Below are positions 51,358 through 61,995 of a DNA stretch of 64,000 bases, piece by piece. The stretch comes from Limnobaculum zhutongyuii (GTDB lineage Bacteria > Pseudomonadota > Gammaproteobacteria > Enterobacterales > Enterobacteriaceae). The notes under the pieces were generated by a model. The model saw only the letters and a program-made list of their open reading frames with translations, did not search any database and was not told the DNA's origin. The position numbers and the translations under genes are program-made. The number at the start of each line of letters is the position of its first letter. Within the stretch, counting starts at the first letter, position 1. The stretch is taken from positions 744,001 through 808,000 of the forward strand of contig NZ_CP034752.1 of the NCBI RefSeq assembly GCF_004295645.1. The letters run 5' to 3'.

Positions 51358-53397
51358 TTACCTCGCGGTTTTCAGTTGTTTTGCGCGATACTCTTCGCGC
51401 TCAGACTCAAACATAAAAATAGGTTCTGGATTTTCGGATACATGCTGGAACTCACCTGACAGCAGGGAACTAAAGTCTTTATTTTCAATGCCAATAACCG
51501 GGCGTAACTCTGCTTTGATTTCCTCTGCTTTCTTTTCAACCAGATTAAGGCGGCGTTTCGTCCGTTCTGCTCTGGCTTTTTCAACGAAGGCGACAGGGAA
51601 TGCGGCGCGTTTATTGCCATTGAACACAGCTTCACAAACGAACGTTCCGTCCAACTTTCTAACGATGACCCTGTCTGCGCTGTGAATATCGAAAGCAACA
51701 GAAACACGCTCGCCATCAACATTGATAAGCTCTTCGGCGAAATACTCGTTATTGAATACGGAAAGCCACCCACGTTGCGCCACGCGTACAACTTGCGGCA
51801 TGAACATGTCCCGAAGTTCGAGTTCAGACAAATAATGCAACTCGTTTTTTTCCAGCAGTTCTGCGCGATATGATGCAGGGGTCATATGACGCCCGTTGCG
51901 TTTTGGTAACTCGCTGTGTTCATGCTGGCTGTTGTACCACTCGACACCGTCTTCAATAGCGTCTATTAACTGATTCCAGCTAGGGAGCTTTGCAAGTGCG
52001 TTTCGTTGGGTTGTCGATAACTCTTTGTCTTGGTTTCTGGCATTAACAGCGGACACGATTTGACGTGATGTGATACGGACAGAATCACGATCAGCACTGG
52101 AACCGTGAAAGGTTGCAAATTGGCGAGCAATGCGAAACAAAATGGTTTGGTGAGCACGTTCTATAATGCCTCGGCCTTGCGGATTACCCGGTATACCTGT
52201 TTCATGACCAACGCCAAGACGTGGCAAAATACCTGTAATATCTGCATCGAACAGATGGTTTTTCTCGCCACCACCATTATCTGAATAGTAGAACAATGGA
52301 AGCCCATTGCGGGACATTCCATGCCGTAAAGCATCAGCAACCGCGATGGTGTTTTCTGACAAGCTGATACTCCAGCCCACAACAAATCGTGATACACCAT
52401 CCATAATTAGCGTAATTTCTGGAATGAACGGCTGTCCATGCTCCGGGTGTGCCACTTTCATTTTTAATCCGTGACCATCGCCGATCCAAACATCGTTAAC
52501 AGTCAGTTGTGACCAATCACGCTTAACATAGGTTTGAATTGCCCGAAGAGCAGCACCAGTGACACGGCCTTTCATTCGGGTGATTTTAGGAAGTTTAGCT
52601 AGTGCGCGGTGTACCGCATCAAGAGAGGGAACCACATTTAACATTGCTGGTTGCCCCTCATAAACTGTCGCCCATTCGTCACAAAATTGGCGATATGCTT
52701 CAGCAATTGAAATTCCGTTCGGTTGACGGTAGATGGCGAGAAACATCGGAAGCCATGATATTTCAACAGCCTTCTTAGCTTTATGATGTCCGGGAGCTAA
52801 CAATGCGAGTCGTTCGGCAGCATCCTTACCGCGTAAATAGTCAACAACCCATTGATTTAAAGAACGCTCCCCAATAACTCTTGTAGAACCTTTTCGGGCG
52901 TTTGCTCTATTCACAGCAAGCATTAACCTTTCTGGTAACGCCGCCGCTTTAGCCTGTTCAATGATGAAACGAATAGCCCGAATTCGACTTGTACTGGCTT
53001 GCTCTTCAATTCTTAGAACTTCAATAGCTAAACTCATTCTTGCGTCTGCAATTTGACGCTGGTTATCTGTGAGTTCATTTATTTTATTTTCAAGCAGCGA
53101 AGGACACTGACGCATTAAATCCAGTGTTGATGAATTACTTGTCTTTTTTGTGTCCAGTTTTGCCACATTGCGTTGAGGTGCTCTTGATGTGATGACGTGT
53201 TTTAATAAGTGTGGTTCTATTAGTGACTGAATGTTACTAGGTAGATAGCTTACGTCATATTCAAACGCCTTTGAGCCTGCCTTTTTACGGCGAATATCGG
53301 GCATATTGAGGGCGACTTTATCCAATAACTTCCGGCAACCTCTTTCAGTTGATGGAAGTCCTTTACAGCCAACAAGATCAGCAACAGTAATCCACAT
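51358..53397 (-). CDS. Mu-type DDE transposase A
   Basis: 679 residues from ATG 53397 (GGGGG upstream; ATG 53409 is an alternative overlapping the Ner stop). The N-terminal MuA DNA-binding part (ITVADLVGCKGLPSTERGCRKLLDKV) recognises the ends; the central region holds end-binding domains; the catalytic core has Asp in VWIGDGHGLKM, Asp in FYYSDNGGGEKN and Glu in NPQGRGIIERAHQTI, the DDE triad. The C-terminal domain would contact MuB. It drives replicative transposition. Confidence 0.95.
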   Translation of the reverse strand: MWITVADLVGCKGLPSTERGCRKLLDKVALNMPDIRRKKAGSKAFEYDVSYLPSNIQSLIEPHLLKHVITSRAPQRNVAKLDTKKTSNSSTLDLMRQCPSLLENKINELTDNQRQIADARMSLAIEVLRIEEQASTSRIRAIRFIIEQAKAAALPERLMLAVNRANARKGSTRVIGERSLNQWVVDYLRGKDAAERLALLAPGHHKAKKAVEISWLPMFLAIYRQPNGISIAEAYRQFCDEWATVYEGQPAMLNVVPSLDAVHRALAKLPKITRMKGRVTGAALRAIQTYVKRDWSQLTVNDVWIGDGHGLKMKVAHPEHGQPFIPEITLIMDGVSRFVVGWSISLSENTIAVADALRHGMSRNGLPLFYYSDNGGGEKNHLFDADITGILPRLGVGHETGIPGNPQGRGIIERAHQTILFRIARQFATFHGSSADRDSVRITSRQIVSAVNARNQDKELSTTQRNALAKLPSWNQLIDAIEDGVEWYNSQHEHSELPKRNGRHMTPASYRAELLEKNELHYLSELELRDMFMPQVVRVAQRGWLSVFNNEYFAEELINVDGERVSVAFDIHSADRVIVRKLDGTFVCEAVFNGNKRAAFPVAFVEKARAERTKRRLNLVEKKAEEIKAELRPVIGIENKDFSSLLSGEFQHVSENPEPIFMFESEREEYRAKQLKTAR

Positions 53398-53408
53398 AAC
53401 AACCCCCA

Positions 53409-53657
53409 TTAGTACCGGCTAGGCCAAATAACATCAGGTTGTACGTTGAGAGCATTTGCTATCAAAATTTCACCTTTGGGCCATTTACGATACAAGGTGT
53501 TGTGTAGTGTTCGAGAGCCTAAACCAGACTCCCGAGAAAGCCTTGATAAGTTAGTTCCCCGTTTTTTTAATGCTGAAATAATATCCGCTGGGTGCCAGTC
53601 AATAAGATTATTGATTCCATTCGGAGTCAATTTCTGCGATTCTGTACAGTTATGCAT
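53409..53657 (-). CDS. Ner/SfsB-like DNA-binding protein
   Basis: 82 residues with the Ner signature DWHPADIISALKKRGTNLSRLSRESGLGSRTLHNTLYRKWPKGE and IWPSRY at the end. Mu Ner blocks repressor and early transcription early in infection. It is the first gene of the early operon, divergent from the repressor gene. Confidence 0.93.
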   Translation of the reverse strand: MHNCTESQKLTPNGINNLIDWHPADIISALKKRGTNLSRLSRESGLGSRTLHNTLYRKWPKGEILIANALNVQPDVIWPSRY

Positions 53658-53790
53658 AGTAATAACCCGTAGTTCTTATACAAAGCAATAATAGTATTGA
53701 TCAACAAAAGGAACCAATCAAGCTTTTAATGGTTCTTTTTGTGAATATTTTTAATCTTAAGTTATTAGCTTTAATTGAGGAAAAGAATCA
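53658..53790. promoter_or_regulatory. Divergent operator region between ner and repressor
   Basis: AAAAGGAACCA (53706-53716) and its near-perfect inverse TGGTTCTTTTT (53730-53740) face each other over 13 bases. Related AAAGGAA words recur at about 53805 and 53823 at the start of the repressor gene. These are good candidates for repressor/Ner operators, and the region probably holds both early promoters. Confidence 0.55.
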
Positions 53791-54507
53791 ATGAGTTACG
53801 AACCAAAGGAACTAGTGACTCCAAAAGGAATCAATGTTCCGATTAAAGCGGATGAAATAGGAACCAGTTTTTCAACTAGGTTAAAAGAACTTATCGGCCC
53901 TAAACAAAGTATTCGTGCATTTGCTAAAGATGTGGGGATTTCTTATGGTGGATTACACAAATATCTAACAGGGGCTACATTACCAACATTAGATAATCTG
54001 TTATCACTCGTAAAATACACGGGTGTATCAATAGAATGGCTGGCTACTGGTGAAGGGCCGAAGTTTAAAGATGATAGCGGCGTCACGTCTGAGTTTGCTT
54101 TTATCCCCCGTTATAACGTCAGTGCGGCGGCGGGTGATGGGGCTTGGAATGAAACAGAGGAACCGTCGTTTTTAATGGCATTTCGCAAGTATTGGATTGA
54201 GCAGTATCTGCGCGCAGACCCTAAACAACTATCCGTCATATCTGTTCAGGGTTATTCGATGGAAGGCATTCTCAATGATAAAGATGTTATCTTGATTAAT
54301 CATGCTGATGTTGACGCAAAAGAGGGAATCTATGTACTTAGAATCGATGGTCACTTATTCGTAAAACTAGTCCAGCGATTACCGGGGGAGATATTAAAGT
54401 TTTCCAGTGCTAACTCGGCTTACGAGTCATTTACCGTTGATTTGAACAACCCGCCGAACGATTTTTGCATCATAGGGAAAGTTGTTTGGTATGGTCGGAA
54501 TTTATAG
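53791..54507 (+). CDS. Phage repressor with S24 LexA-like peptidase domain
   Basis: 238 residues. The N-terminal helix-turn-helix includes RLKELIGPKQSIRAFAKDVGISYGGLHKYLTGATLP; the C-terminal S24 domain has the catalytic Ser156 in VQGYSMEGIL and Lys192 in HLFVKLVQR. Such repressors are inactivated by RecA-stimulated self-cleavage, so this prophage may be SOS-inducible, unlike Mu with its unrelated c repressor. It maintains lysogeny from the left end and is the only phage gene on the plus strand. Confidence 0.9.
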   Translation: MSYEPKELVTPKGINVPIKADEIGTSFSTRLKELIGPKQSIRAFAKDVGISYGGLHKYLTGATLPTLDNLLSLVKYTGVSIEWLATGEGPKFKDDSGVTSEFAFIPRYNVSAAAGDGAWNETEEPSFLMAFRKYWIEQYLRADPKQLSVISVQGYSMEGILNDKDVILINHADVDAKEGIYVLRIDGHLFVKLVQRLPGEILKFSSANSAYESFTVDLNNPPNDFCIIGKVVWYGRNL

Positions 54508-54561
54508 TGATAATTAAATAAGGTTTAAAACCTGTTTAAACCTTTTTAGTTTCTGCTTATA

Positions 54562-54712
54562 GTTATGCAATAAATAGCGCAAGAAAGCTCAGTTTTAATC
54601 ATTCCTATGCAATAGCAAGATTTTATCAATCTGAGCCTCAAGCCTTGCAATTAAAGGCGTCGGACTTATCCTGCTTTCCCTTAGCCTATGTAATATTGAT
54701 CACTCCCCCACA
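54562..54712 (+). promoter_or_regulatory. Phage left end (attL) with three transposase-binding-like sites
   Basis: Read inward from the terminus (complement strand), the sites are ATATTACATAGG (54696-54685), CTATTGCATAGG (54615-54604) and TTATTGCATAAC (54573-54562). The outermost starts 16 bases from the end, as on the other side, and the wide gap between the first and second sites followed by a closer third mirrors L1-L2-L3 of Mu. No gene lies in 54508-54712. Confidence 0.65.
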
Positions 54713-54716
54713 ACCG
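54713..54716 (+). repeat. Target-site duplication ACCG, cdiA-side copy
   Basis: ACCG immediately follows the prophage terminus CCCCCACA and precedes GGTTATTTTTAAC, the resumption of cdiA codons. Confidence 0.8.
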
Positions 54717-57700
54717 GGTTATTTTTAACCGGGCCCGTGGTCAGTTAATGGTAGTCCCCGAGATTGCTGGTGCACACTCTGCTGGCGGAAATACCCGAGC
54801 TTCATCCGGAGCCGGACATACCTTAAGCCAACTGATTGCTGGTCTTAAACCGCTGACGTTGTTGACCAGTATGGCGTTGGGGTTATTGGCTATCAGCCTG
54901 CCGGTACAGGCTGATATCGTGGCAGACCACAGTGCGCCGGGTAACCAGCAGCCAACGGTCATCGGCAGTGCTAACGGCACGCCGCAGGTGAATATCCAGA
55001 CACCGAGCGCCGCAGGCGTATCGCGCAATACCTACAGCCAGTTTGATGTGGATAACCGTGGTGCCATTCTTAATAACTCAGCCGCACCGGTACAAACCCA
55101 ATTGGGCGGTTATGTTGACGGCAACCCGCAGGTTATACGCGGTGGGGCTAAAATTATTCTTAATGAAGTCAATTCCCGCAACCCAAGTCAGCTTAACAGT
55201 TATGTGGAAGTGGCGGGGCAGAAAGCTCAGGTGGTCATCGCCAACCCATCGGGTATTACCTGTGACGGCTGTGGTTTTATTAACGCCAACCGCGCCACTC
55301 TGACGACCGGCACACCAAATCTGGTGAATGGCCAACTGGAAGGCTACAACGTCCAACAGGGCAATGTGACCATTCAGGGCAGAGGGATGGTCAGTAGCCA
55401 GCAGAGTTATACCGATATCATCGCCCAATCGGTGAATGTGAATGCCGGCGTCTGGGCCAATGAACTTAACGTCGTCACCGGTAAGAACAAGGTTAGCGCC
55501 GATACCAGCCAGATTGAAAAGCAGGGTGGTAATGACGCCACCAGTCCGCAGTTTTCGGTGGATGTGGCGGCATTGGGTGGTATGTATGCCAACACTATCC
55601 GTATGGTGGGTACTGAAAACGGTGTAGGTGTTCGCAATGCCGGGCATATTGGCACGCAGGCCGGGTCGGTGGTGTTGACCGCCGATGGTCGTATCGAAAA
55701 TAGCGGAACGATAAGCAGTGCACAAAACCTGACGGTTACGACGACGGAAGGGCTGACCAACAGCGGTACGCTGTTTGGCAAAAACGAAGTTCAGATCGCT
55801 GCACAGGGTGATGTGGTTAACACCGGATCCGGGCAAATGGGTGCCAACGGGCAGCTTGATGTTACCACTCAGGGCAACCTGACCAACCAGGGTGTGATGG
55901 CGGCAGACGGTAACACCAGGGTCAGTAGTCGTCGTAAATTGAATAACAGCGGTACGCTCTCTTCCAGCCAGGCGCTTCGGGTATCTGCCAGCAGTATTGA
56001 TAACAGCGGTACTTTGCAGGGCAAAGGGCGCACAGCCATCAGTACTCCGGGATATATTAATCAGACTGCCAGTGGAAAAATCAGCAGCGGCGGCTTTTTA
56101 AGCATTGACAGCGGCGACTGGATGACCAGCTACGGCAGCATCTGGTCTGCGGACGCGGCTTCTCTTAGCGTTCAAAATGCGCTGTTAAACGGTGGAACCC
56201 TGGATACCGGATTGGGGCTGACCCTGTCCGCCAGCCATCTCAATAACACCGGGGCGATTTACGCCGGTGGCGATGTGCAGGCACAAAGTCGCAGTAGCCT
56301 GTTAAATAGCGGAACGCTGGGTTCTGACCGGGATATCACCCTGAATGCGGCGGGTGAGTTCTCCAGTAACAATACGATTTATGCTAAAGGCAATGCCCGA
56401 TTAACGGCGGGTAGTACAGTGAGTAATAACGGTACGCTGGCCGCGGATGGGTTGCTGAGCCTGACTACACCGGGTGCACTGTATAACAACGGTACGCTAT
56501 ACAGTAAAGGCAACCTGTCATTAACCGCAGACCAGTCGGTGACCAGCTATGGCTCTATCGGTGCCGACGGTGAACTGAATCTGAATACTTACGGGACACT
56601 GTTTAATAATCAGATGCTGTACGGTAAAGGTCAGACGACCCTTAACACCGGTGGTGATGTCACCAACCATGGCGTGATAGGTTCTGACAGCCGTTTGTCC
56701 CTGACCACACCGGGCTGGTTACTCAATACCGGCACTCTGTATAGCGGCGGAGCGATGGCGGTAGCCGCCAACGGCCAAGTCACCAATAGCGGTACCATCA
56801 ATAGCAGCAGCGACTTATCGCTGACAACCCAAAATGCCCTGTATAACGGCAATACGATTTATGCCAAAGGTCATGCCTCCCTTAATGTTGCCGGGGCAAT
56901 GACCAATGACGGCATACTAGGTGCCGACCGTAATCTGATGCTTAGCGCCGGTGGCGATATTCTTAATAACGGTACGCTGTACAGTCAGGGCGTGGGGAAA
57001 TACCTTACCGATGGCAGCTTTACCAATAATCACCTGCTGCGCAGCGAAGATGCCTTATTAGTGGATGCCAGTGGGAATATCCTCAATGAGGCGGATATCT
57101 ACGCCTTTGCCGGGCTTGATTTCAGTGCCGGACAGCGCATTGATAACCATGCCCAGCTCTACAGCGGTGGGGCACTTAATCTGCATGCCATCGGAGATAT
57201 CAGTAATACCTCAACGCTGGCAGCGCTAAACGATATTGTCCTTTCCACCCATTATTTCAACAACGCCAGCAATGCGTTGCTGGCAGCCGGCGTACAAAGC
57301 AGTGGTCAACTGGCAAATGCCGGTGATATCACCATCCTCAGCACCCAGTCTGTGGATTTGCAGGGGCAAACGCTGGCCTCCGGCACCCTGAATGTGGATG
57401 CTGGCGGCATTAATCTGGCTGATGGTCTGGTGAGTGCCGGCGCGGCGAATTTGCAGGGGCATAGCGGTGAGATAAACACCGATCGCGCTCAGCTCTACAT
57501 TAACAATGCCTTCAATGCACAGACTACCGGCCACTGGAGCAACCTTGGCGGTCAGCTGTACGCCGGTGAACTGCATCTTAATGCCGGATCGCTGACCAAC
57601 GATGCGGCAGGGGTTATCAGTGCCCAATCCACCAACCTCACGTTGAGTGGGCTTTTAAGCAACAGAGGGCTGATTGACGGGCTGCTGACGCACCTGCAAG

Positions 57701-60700
57701 CCAGTCAAATTGATAACTACGGCACCGGTCGTATTTACGGCACCTGGCTGGGCTTACAGGCCGATGTGATTAATAACCGGGAAGAGGACGGCACCGCCGC
57801 CACCATCGCCGGGCGTGAAACGCTGGATATGGGGGTGGGTACCTTAAACAACTACACCCATTCGCTGATATTCAGCGGTGGCAATATGTCCATCGGTCGA
57901 TTACTGGATGAGAACGGCAACGCCACCGGTATGGGCGGCGTGTTGAATAACCACAGTGCGACGATTGAAGCGCTGGGGGATTTACGGTTGTCGATGGGGC
58001 AGGTGAATAACGTTAATGATAACTTCAAAACCGAAGTTCAGCGTATTTCTACCGAGAGCATTTATCAATACCGGGTCGAGGGAGGCGTAAATTACTACCG
58101 TCCTGATGAGGTTTCTTTTTATAAAGATGAAATCCCCCACATCATTACACCGGAAAATGCCAAAGGTAAGGATACCTATTACTCCTATGACTATATCCGC
58201 ACCATCGATGAAACGGTGATTACGGAAACCGACCCGGCTAAAATTTTAGCGGGTGGGAACCTGTTGATCACCGCAGATACCGTAACTAATGATAAAAGTC
58301 AGATAGTGGCGGGTAATGTTCTGAACATTGAGGCGAATACGCTGAATAATGTTGAGGTTATCGGTGAGCGCTTTATCAATGATGTGGGTACAGAGATAAA
58401 GTATTCCCGCAAGAAAAACAAAGGTACAGATTCTCAAAGAAAGAGCGAGTCGGATTATGAGCCGCCAACGCAAATTCAGTCTATTACTCTCAAACCGTCT
58501 GAAACGCTCAGTTATGTTCAACCAGAAGGTAGCGGGGCACTGATTAATGCTCGTCAGGAAGGTAGCGCATCAGGTGGCACAATCAATGGGATCAATATTG
58601 AGCGAGTGAGTATTCAGGTGGCTGGTGTGGATGGTATGCAGGATGTCAGCGTAGTGACACGTCCACCGAGCCTGAATCTGACGCTGCCCAATACCAGTCT
58701 GTATCAAATCAATCCGGCAGTGGGTAGCCGTTATTTAATCGAAACCGATCCGAAATTCACCCAATATAAAACCTGGCTGGGTTCGGACTATATGTACAGC
58801 CGCTTACAGGCCGATCCAAATAATGTGCATAAGCGTCTGGGTGATGGCTACTATGAACAGACGCTGATTCGTGAGCAGATCATCAATCTGACCGGGATGC
58901 GTTTTTTAAACGGCTACGCCAGTGATGAAGAGCAATATATGGCGCTGATGAACAGCGGCGTGGAGTTTGCTCAGAAATATCATCTGTCATTAGGTATTGC
59001 GCTGACGCCAGAGCAGATGGCCAACCTGACCTCAGATATCGTCTGGCTGGTTAGCCGTGATGTGACGCTGCCGGATGGCACGGTTCAGACGGTTCTGGTG
59101 CCACAAGTGTATGCGATGGTCAGGTCGCAGGATATTGACGGTAGCGGCGCTTTATTGTCCGGAAAACAGGTAAATCTGCAACTGACCAGCGATCTGGTGA
59201 ATCAGGGGCGCATTCTGGCGGGCGATAAGCTAAACGTACTGGCGCAGAATATTCAGAATATGGGCGGCAGCATCAGCGGTAATAACGTAGCGATGCTGGC
59301 GAATAACGATATTAATAATATTGGCGGTTTGATGCAGGGCTTTGACAGCCTGAGGCTTCAGGCGGGAAATGATATTAATCTGCTGACCACCACCCGCAGT
59401 AACGGCAGCGGGACGATAATTAATCAGGTTGCCGGTGCGGTAGTACACAATGATGGCGGTCTTCTGACCATGAAGGCGGGTAATGATATTAATCTGACCG
59501 CGGCTCAGGTGATTAATAACGGGCAGGACGGGCAAACCGTTATCAGTGCCGGACATGACTTGAATCTCAATACGGTTAACGTATCTGACAGCCGCAGTGC
59601 CCGGTTTGATGGTGATAACTACTACACCCTCACCCATGCTCAGGATGTTGGTACTCAGATTTCAGCAGCAGGAAACGTTACCCTTTTGGCCGATAACGAT
59701 ATTGTGGCAAAAGCGGCTAACGTTGAGGCCGGAGGACATCTTCAGGTCAGTGCCGGACATGACATTCAGATTTTAGCCGGTGAGTCTACCGTGAGTCTGG
59801 ATGAAAAAACCAAGATCAGCGGTACCAGCGGTAGCGGTATGGCGAAAGTGACAGAGGTGAGGGAGATTACCCTCAACCATCACAACGCAGAGTCCAGTAG
59901 CCTGAGTGGTGATTCCGTCAGTCTGAAAGCGGGAAATGATCTGCGGGTATCCGGCAGCCAGGTGGTTGGTACCCATGATGTGGCTCTGGCGGCAGGGAAT
60001 AATCTGACGGTGACGGCTGCTCAGGAAACCGAAGACGACCGGTATTTCAGCCAGAAAACCAAGTCGGGCGTTATGGGTTCTGGCGGGATCGGCGTTACGG
60101 TAGGAACGATTGATGAAAAATCCACTCAGACCACTCATCGTATCAGCCATCTCGGCAGCACCGTCGGCAGTACCGAGGGTAGCGTATCGCTAGTTGCGGG
60201 TAATGATTTATCCATAAAAGGTTCTGATGTGATTGCCCAACAGGATATCAGCCTGACGGGTAAAAACGTGACCATTGAGTCAGTGGAAAACCAGACCAGC
60301 ATTCACGACAAATATGAGCGTACCCAGTCGGGTATGACCGTCGCACTATCCGGCGCAGCCGGTAGCGCCCTGAATGCGGCGGTAACCGAAGCCAAACAGG
60401 CGCAGGACACTCAGGACAGTAAAATCAAAGCACTACAGGAAATCAAAGCGGCATTGTCGGCGGTACAGGCAGTGCAGGCCGGTATGATGGACTTGCCTGA
60501 CAGCAGTGAAGGGTTTGTGGGTATCAGTATTTCTGGCGGTACTCAGCATACCGAATCCACCACCGATACCAAAATTCGGGCGGCTCAGGGTTCTACCATT
60601 GCGGCAGGCAATAATCTGTCCATTACTGCCACCGGTAACGGTGAGAAGGGCGTTGACGGCGATATCACCATTAAAGGCTCAGCCATTAATGCCGGTAATA

Positions 60701-61995
60701 ACATGATTCTGGACGCCAATCGGGACGTTAACCTGCTGGCGGCGGCGAATACCCAGAAAACCGACAGCGAGAACAAGAGCTACGGCGGTAACGCTGGCGT
60801 GAGCTTTGGCTGGGGCGGGGGTAAAAACGGCCTGCGTTTCTTTGCTGATGCTAACTTCTCGCAAGGGAATATGCATGCAGACGGTCTGTACTGGACTGAG
60901 AGCCAGTTACAGGCGGGTAACAACCTGACCATCATCAGCGGCCGGGATACCAACCTGATTGGTGCACTGGCGAAGGGTTATTCCGTGATGATGGACGTAG
61001 GTCGTGACCTGACCGTTCGTTCGTTGCAGGACACCGATGATTACAGCTATGAGCAGTACTCGCTTAATATTGCGGGTAGCTACGGCACCGGCTTTGACGG
61101 CAGTCTGGGTTTCACCATGGACAAGATGGACAGTACCTGGGCCAGCGTCAATGAGCAGAGCGGGATTTATGCCGGTAAAGGCGGTTATGACATTACCGTG
61201 GGTAAGCATACGCAGTTAGACGGTGCGGTGATTGCCTCTGAAGCTACGCCGGATAAAAACAGTCTGGATACCGGCACGCTTGGCTGGAGTGATATTAAGA
61301 ATAAGGCAGAGTATGACGTCAGCCATGTGTCGATCAGCGTTGGCTCTGGCGGTGGTGCACCGATGGGCTTTCCGGGCGTGCCGGGAACACCGATTGTGGT
61401 GGCCTATGGTGATAGCGCCAGTAGCACCACGCATGCGGCGATAGCGGATGGGGCGATTACTATTCGGGATAAGGATGGTCAGCAGCAAGATATTGCCACC
61501 ATCAGTCGCGATACGGAAAATGCCGCGAATCCGCTGGATAAAATCTTCAATGCTGAAGAAGAGATGCGCAATCTGGAGGCGATTAATCTGGCGGGGCAGA
61601 TTGTTTCGCAGGTGACGACCATTGCGACTAACTATGGAACGATGAAAGCGCAGGATGAGGCGAGAGCTAAAGCGGATGCTCAAAAAGAGTCAGCGGCGAA
61701 TGACCCGGCGATAATTGCGCAGGCGCGAGCCGATTTGTCTAAAGCGGGTAATGACAATCCAACGCAGGAAGACCTCAATAAAGCCACGTATAACGTGGTG
61801 TATCAGGCCGAGTTTACTATTGCCAATGAAAAGCAGATGAAAGAGTACGGCACGGGTAGCGATGTGCAACGGGCTATTCAGGCGGCAGGTGCAGCGCTGA
61901 CTGTTGCAATGGGCGGCGGCGGCTTCGGCTCCTTATCTGGCTCAGGGCGTGAAAGCGCTAACCGAAGGGCCGGAGATGAAGGACAAGGCCATTAA
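54717..61995 (+). pseudogene. cdiA: CdiA exoprotein, main part, separated from its start by the prophage
   Basis: After the prophage the frame resumes as VIFNRARGQLMVVPEIAG. The first internal ATG is 54748, giving 2,415 codons to a premature stop at 61995. Sec signal core follows (LKPLTLLTSMALGLLAIS then LPVQA), then the TPS/haemagglutination domain (PQVNIQTPSAAGVSRNTYSQF, NPSGITCDGCGFINANR), FHA-1 repeats to about residue 1080, a linker with Tyr-rich region, and FHA-2 repeats (AGNDINLTAAQV-type) to about 2000. An ORF from 54748 lacks the extended signal peptide and has no clear ribosome site, so export is doubtful. The frame is lost at 61911-61913 by one extra G. Confidence 0.9.

Larger units (their letters stand above)
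22597..54712 (-). mobile_element. Complete Mu-like transposable prophage (32,116 bp) inserted in cdiA
   Basis: The element begins TGTAGCGCGG and ends CTCCCCCACA, so it has TGT...ACA termini, with imperfect 27-bp inverted ends. It is bracketed by ACCG. Its gene order, read on the minus strand from 54.7 kb down, is that of phage Mu: repressor, Ner, DDE transposase A, ATPase B, early genes, GemA, Mor, lysis, terminase, portal, head, protease, capsid, tail sheath/tube, tape measure, baseplate, fibre, fibre chaperone. All essential modules are present. The only apparent lesion is the split capsid gene, so it may be active. No mom-like or invertase gene was found. Confidence 0.95.

Noticed and set aside
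55078..61683. Many open frames on the opposite strand of cdiA
   Set aside because: They result from the repetitive, stop-poor composition of the haemagglutinin repeats and show no start signals or recognisable domains.
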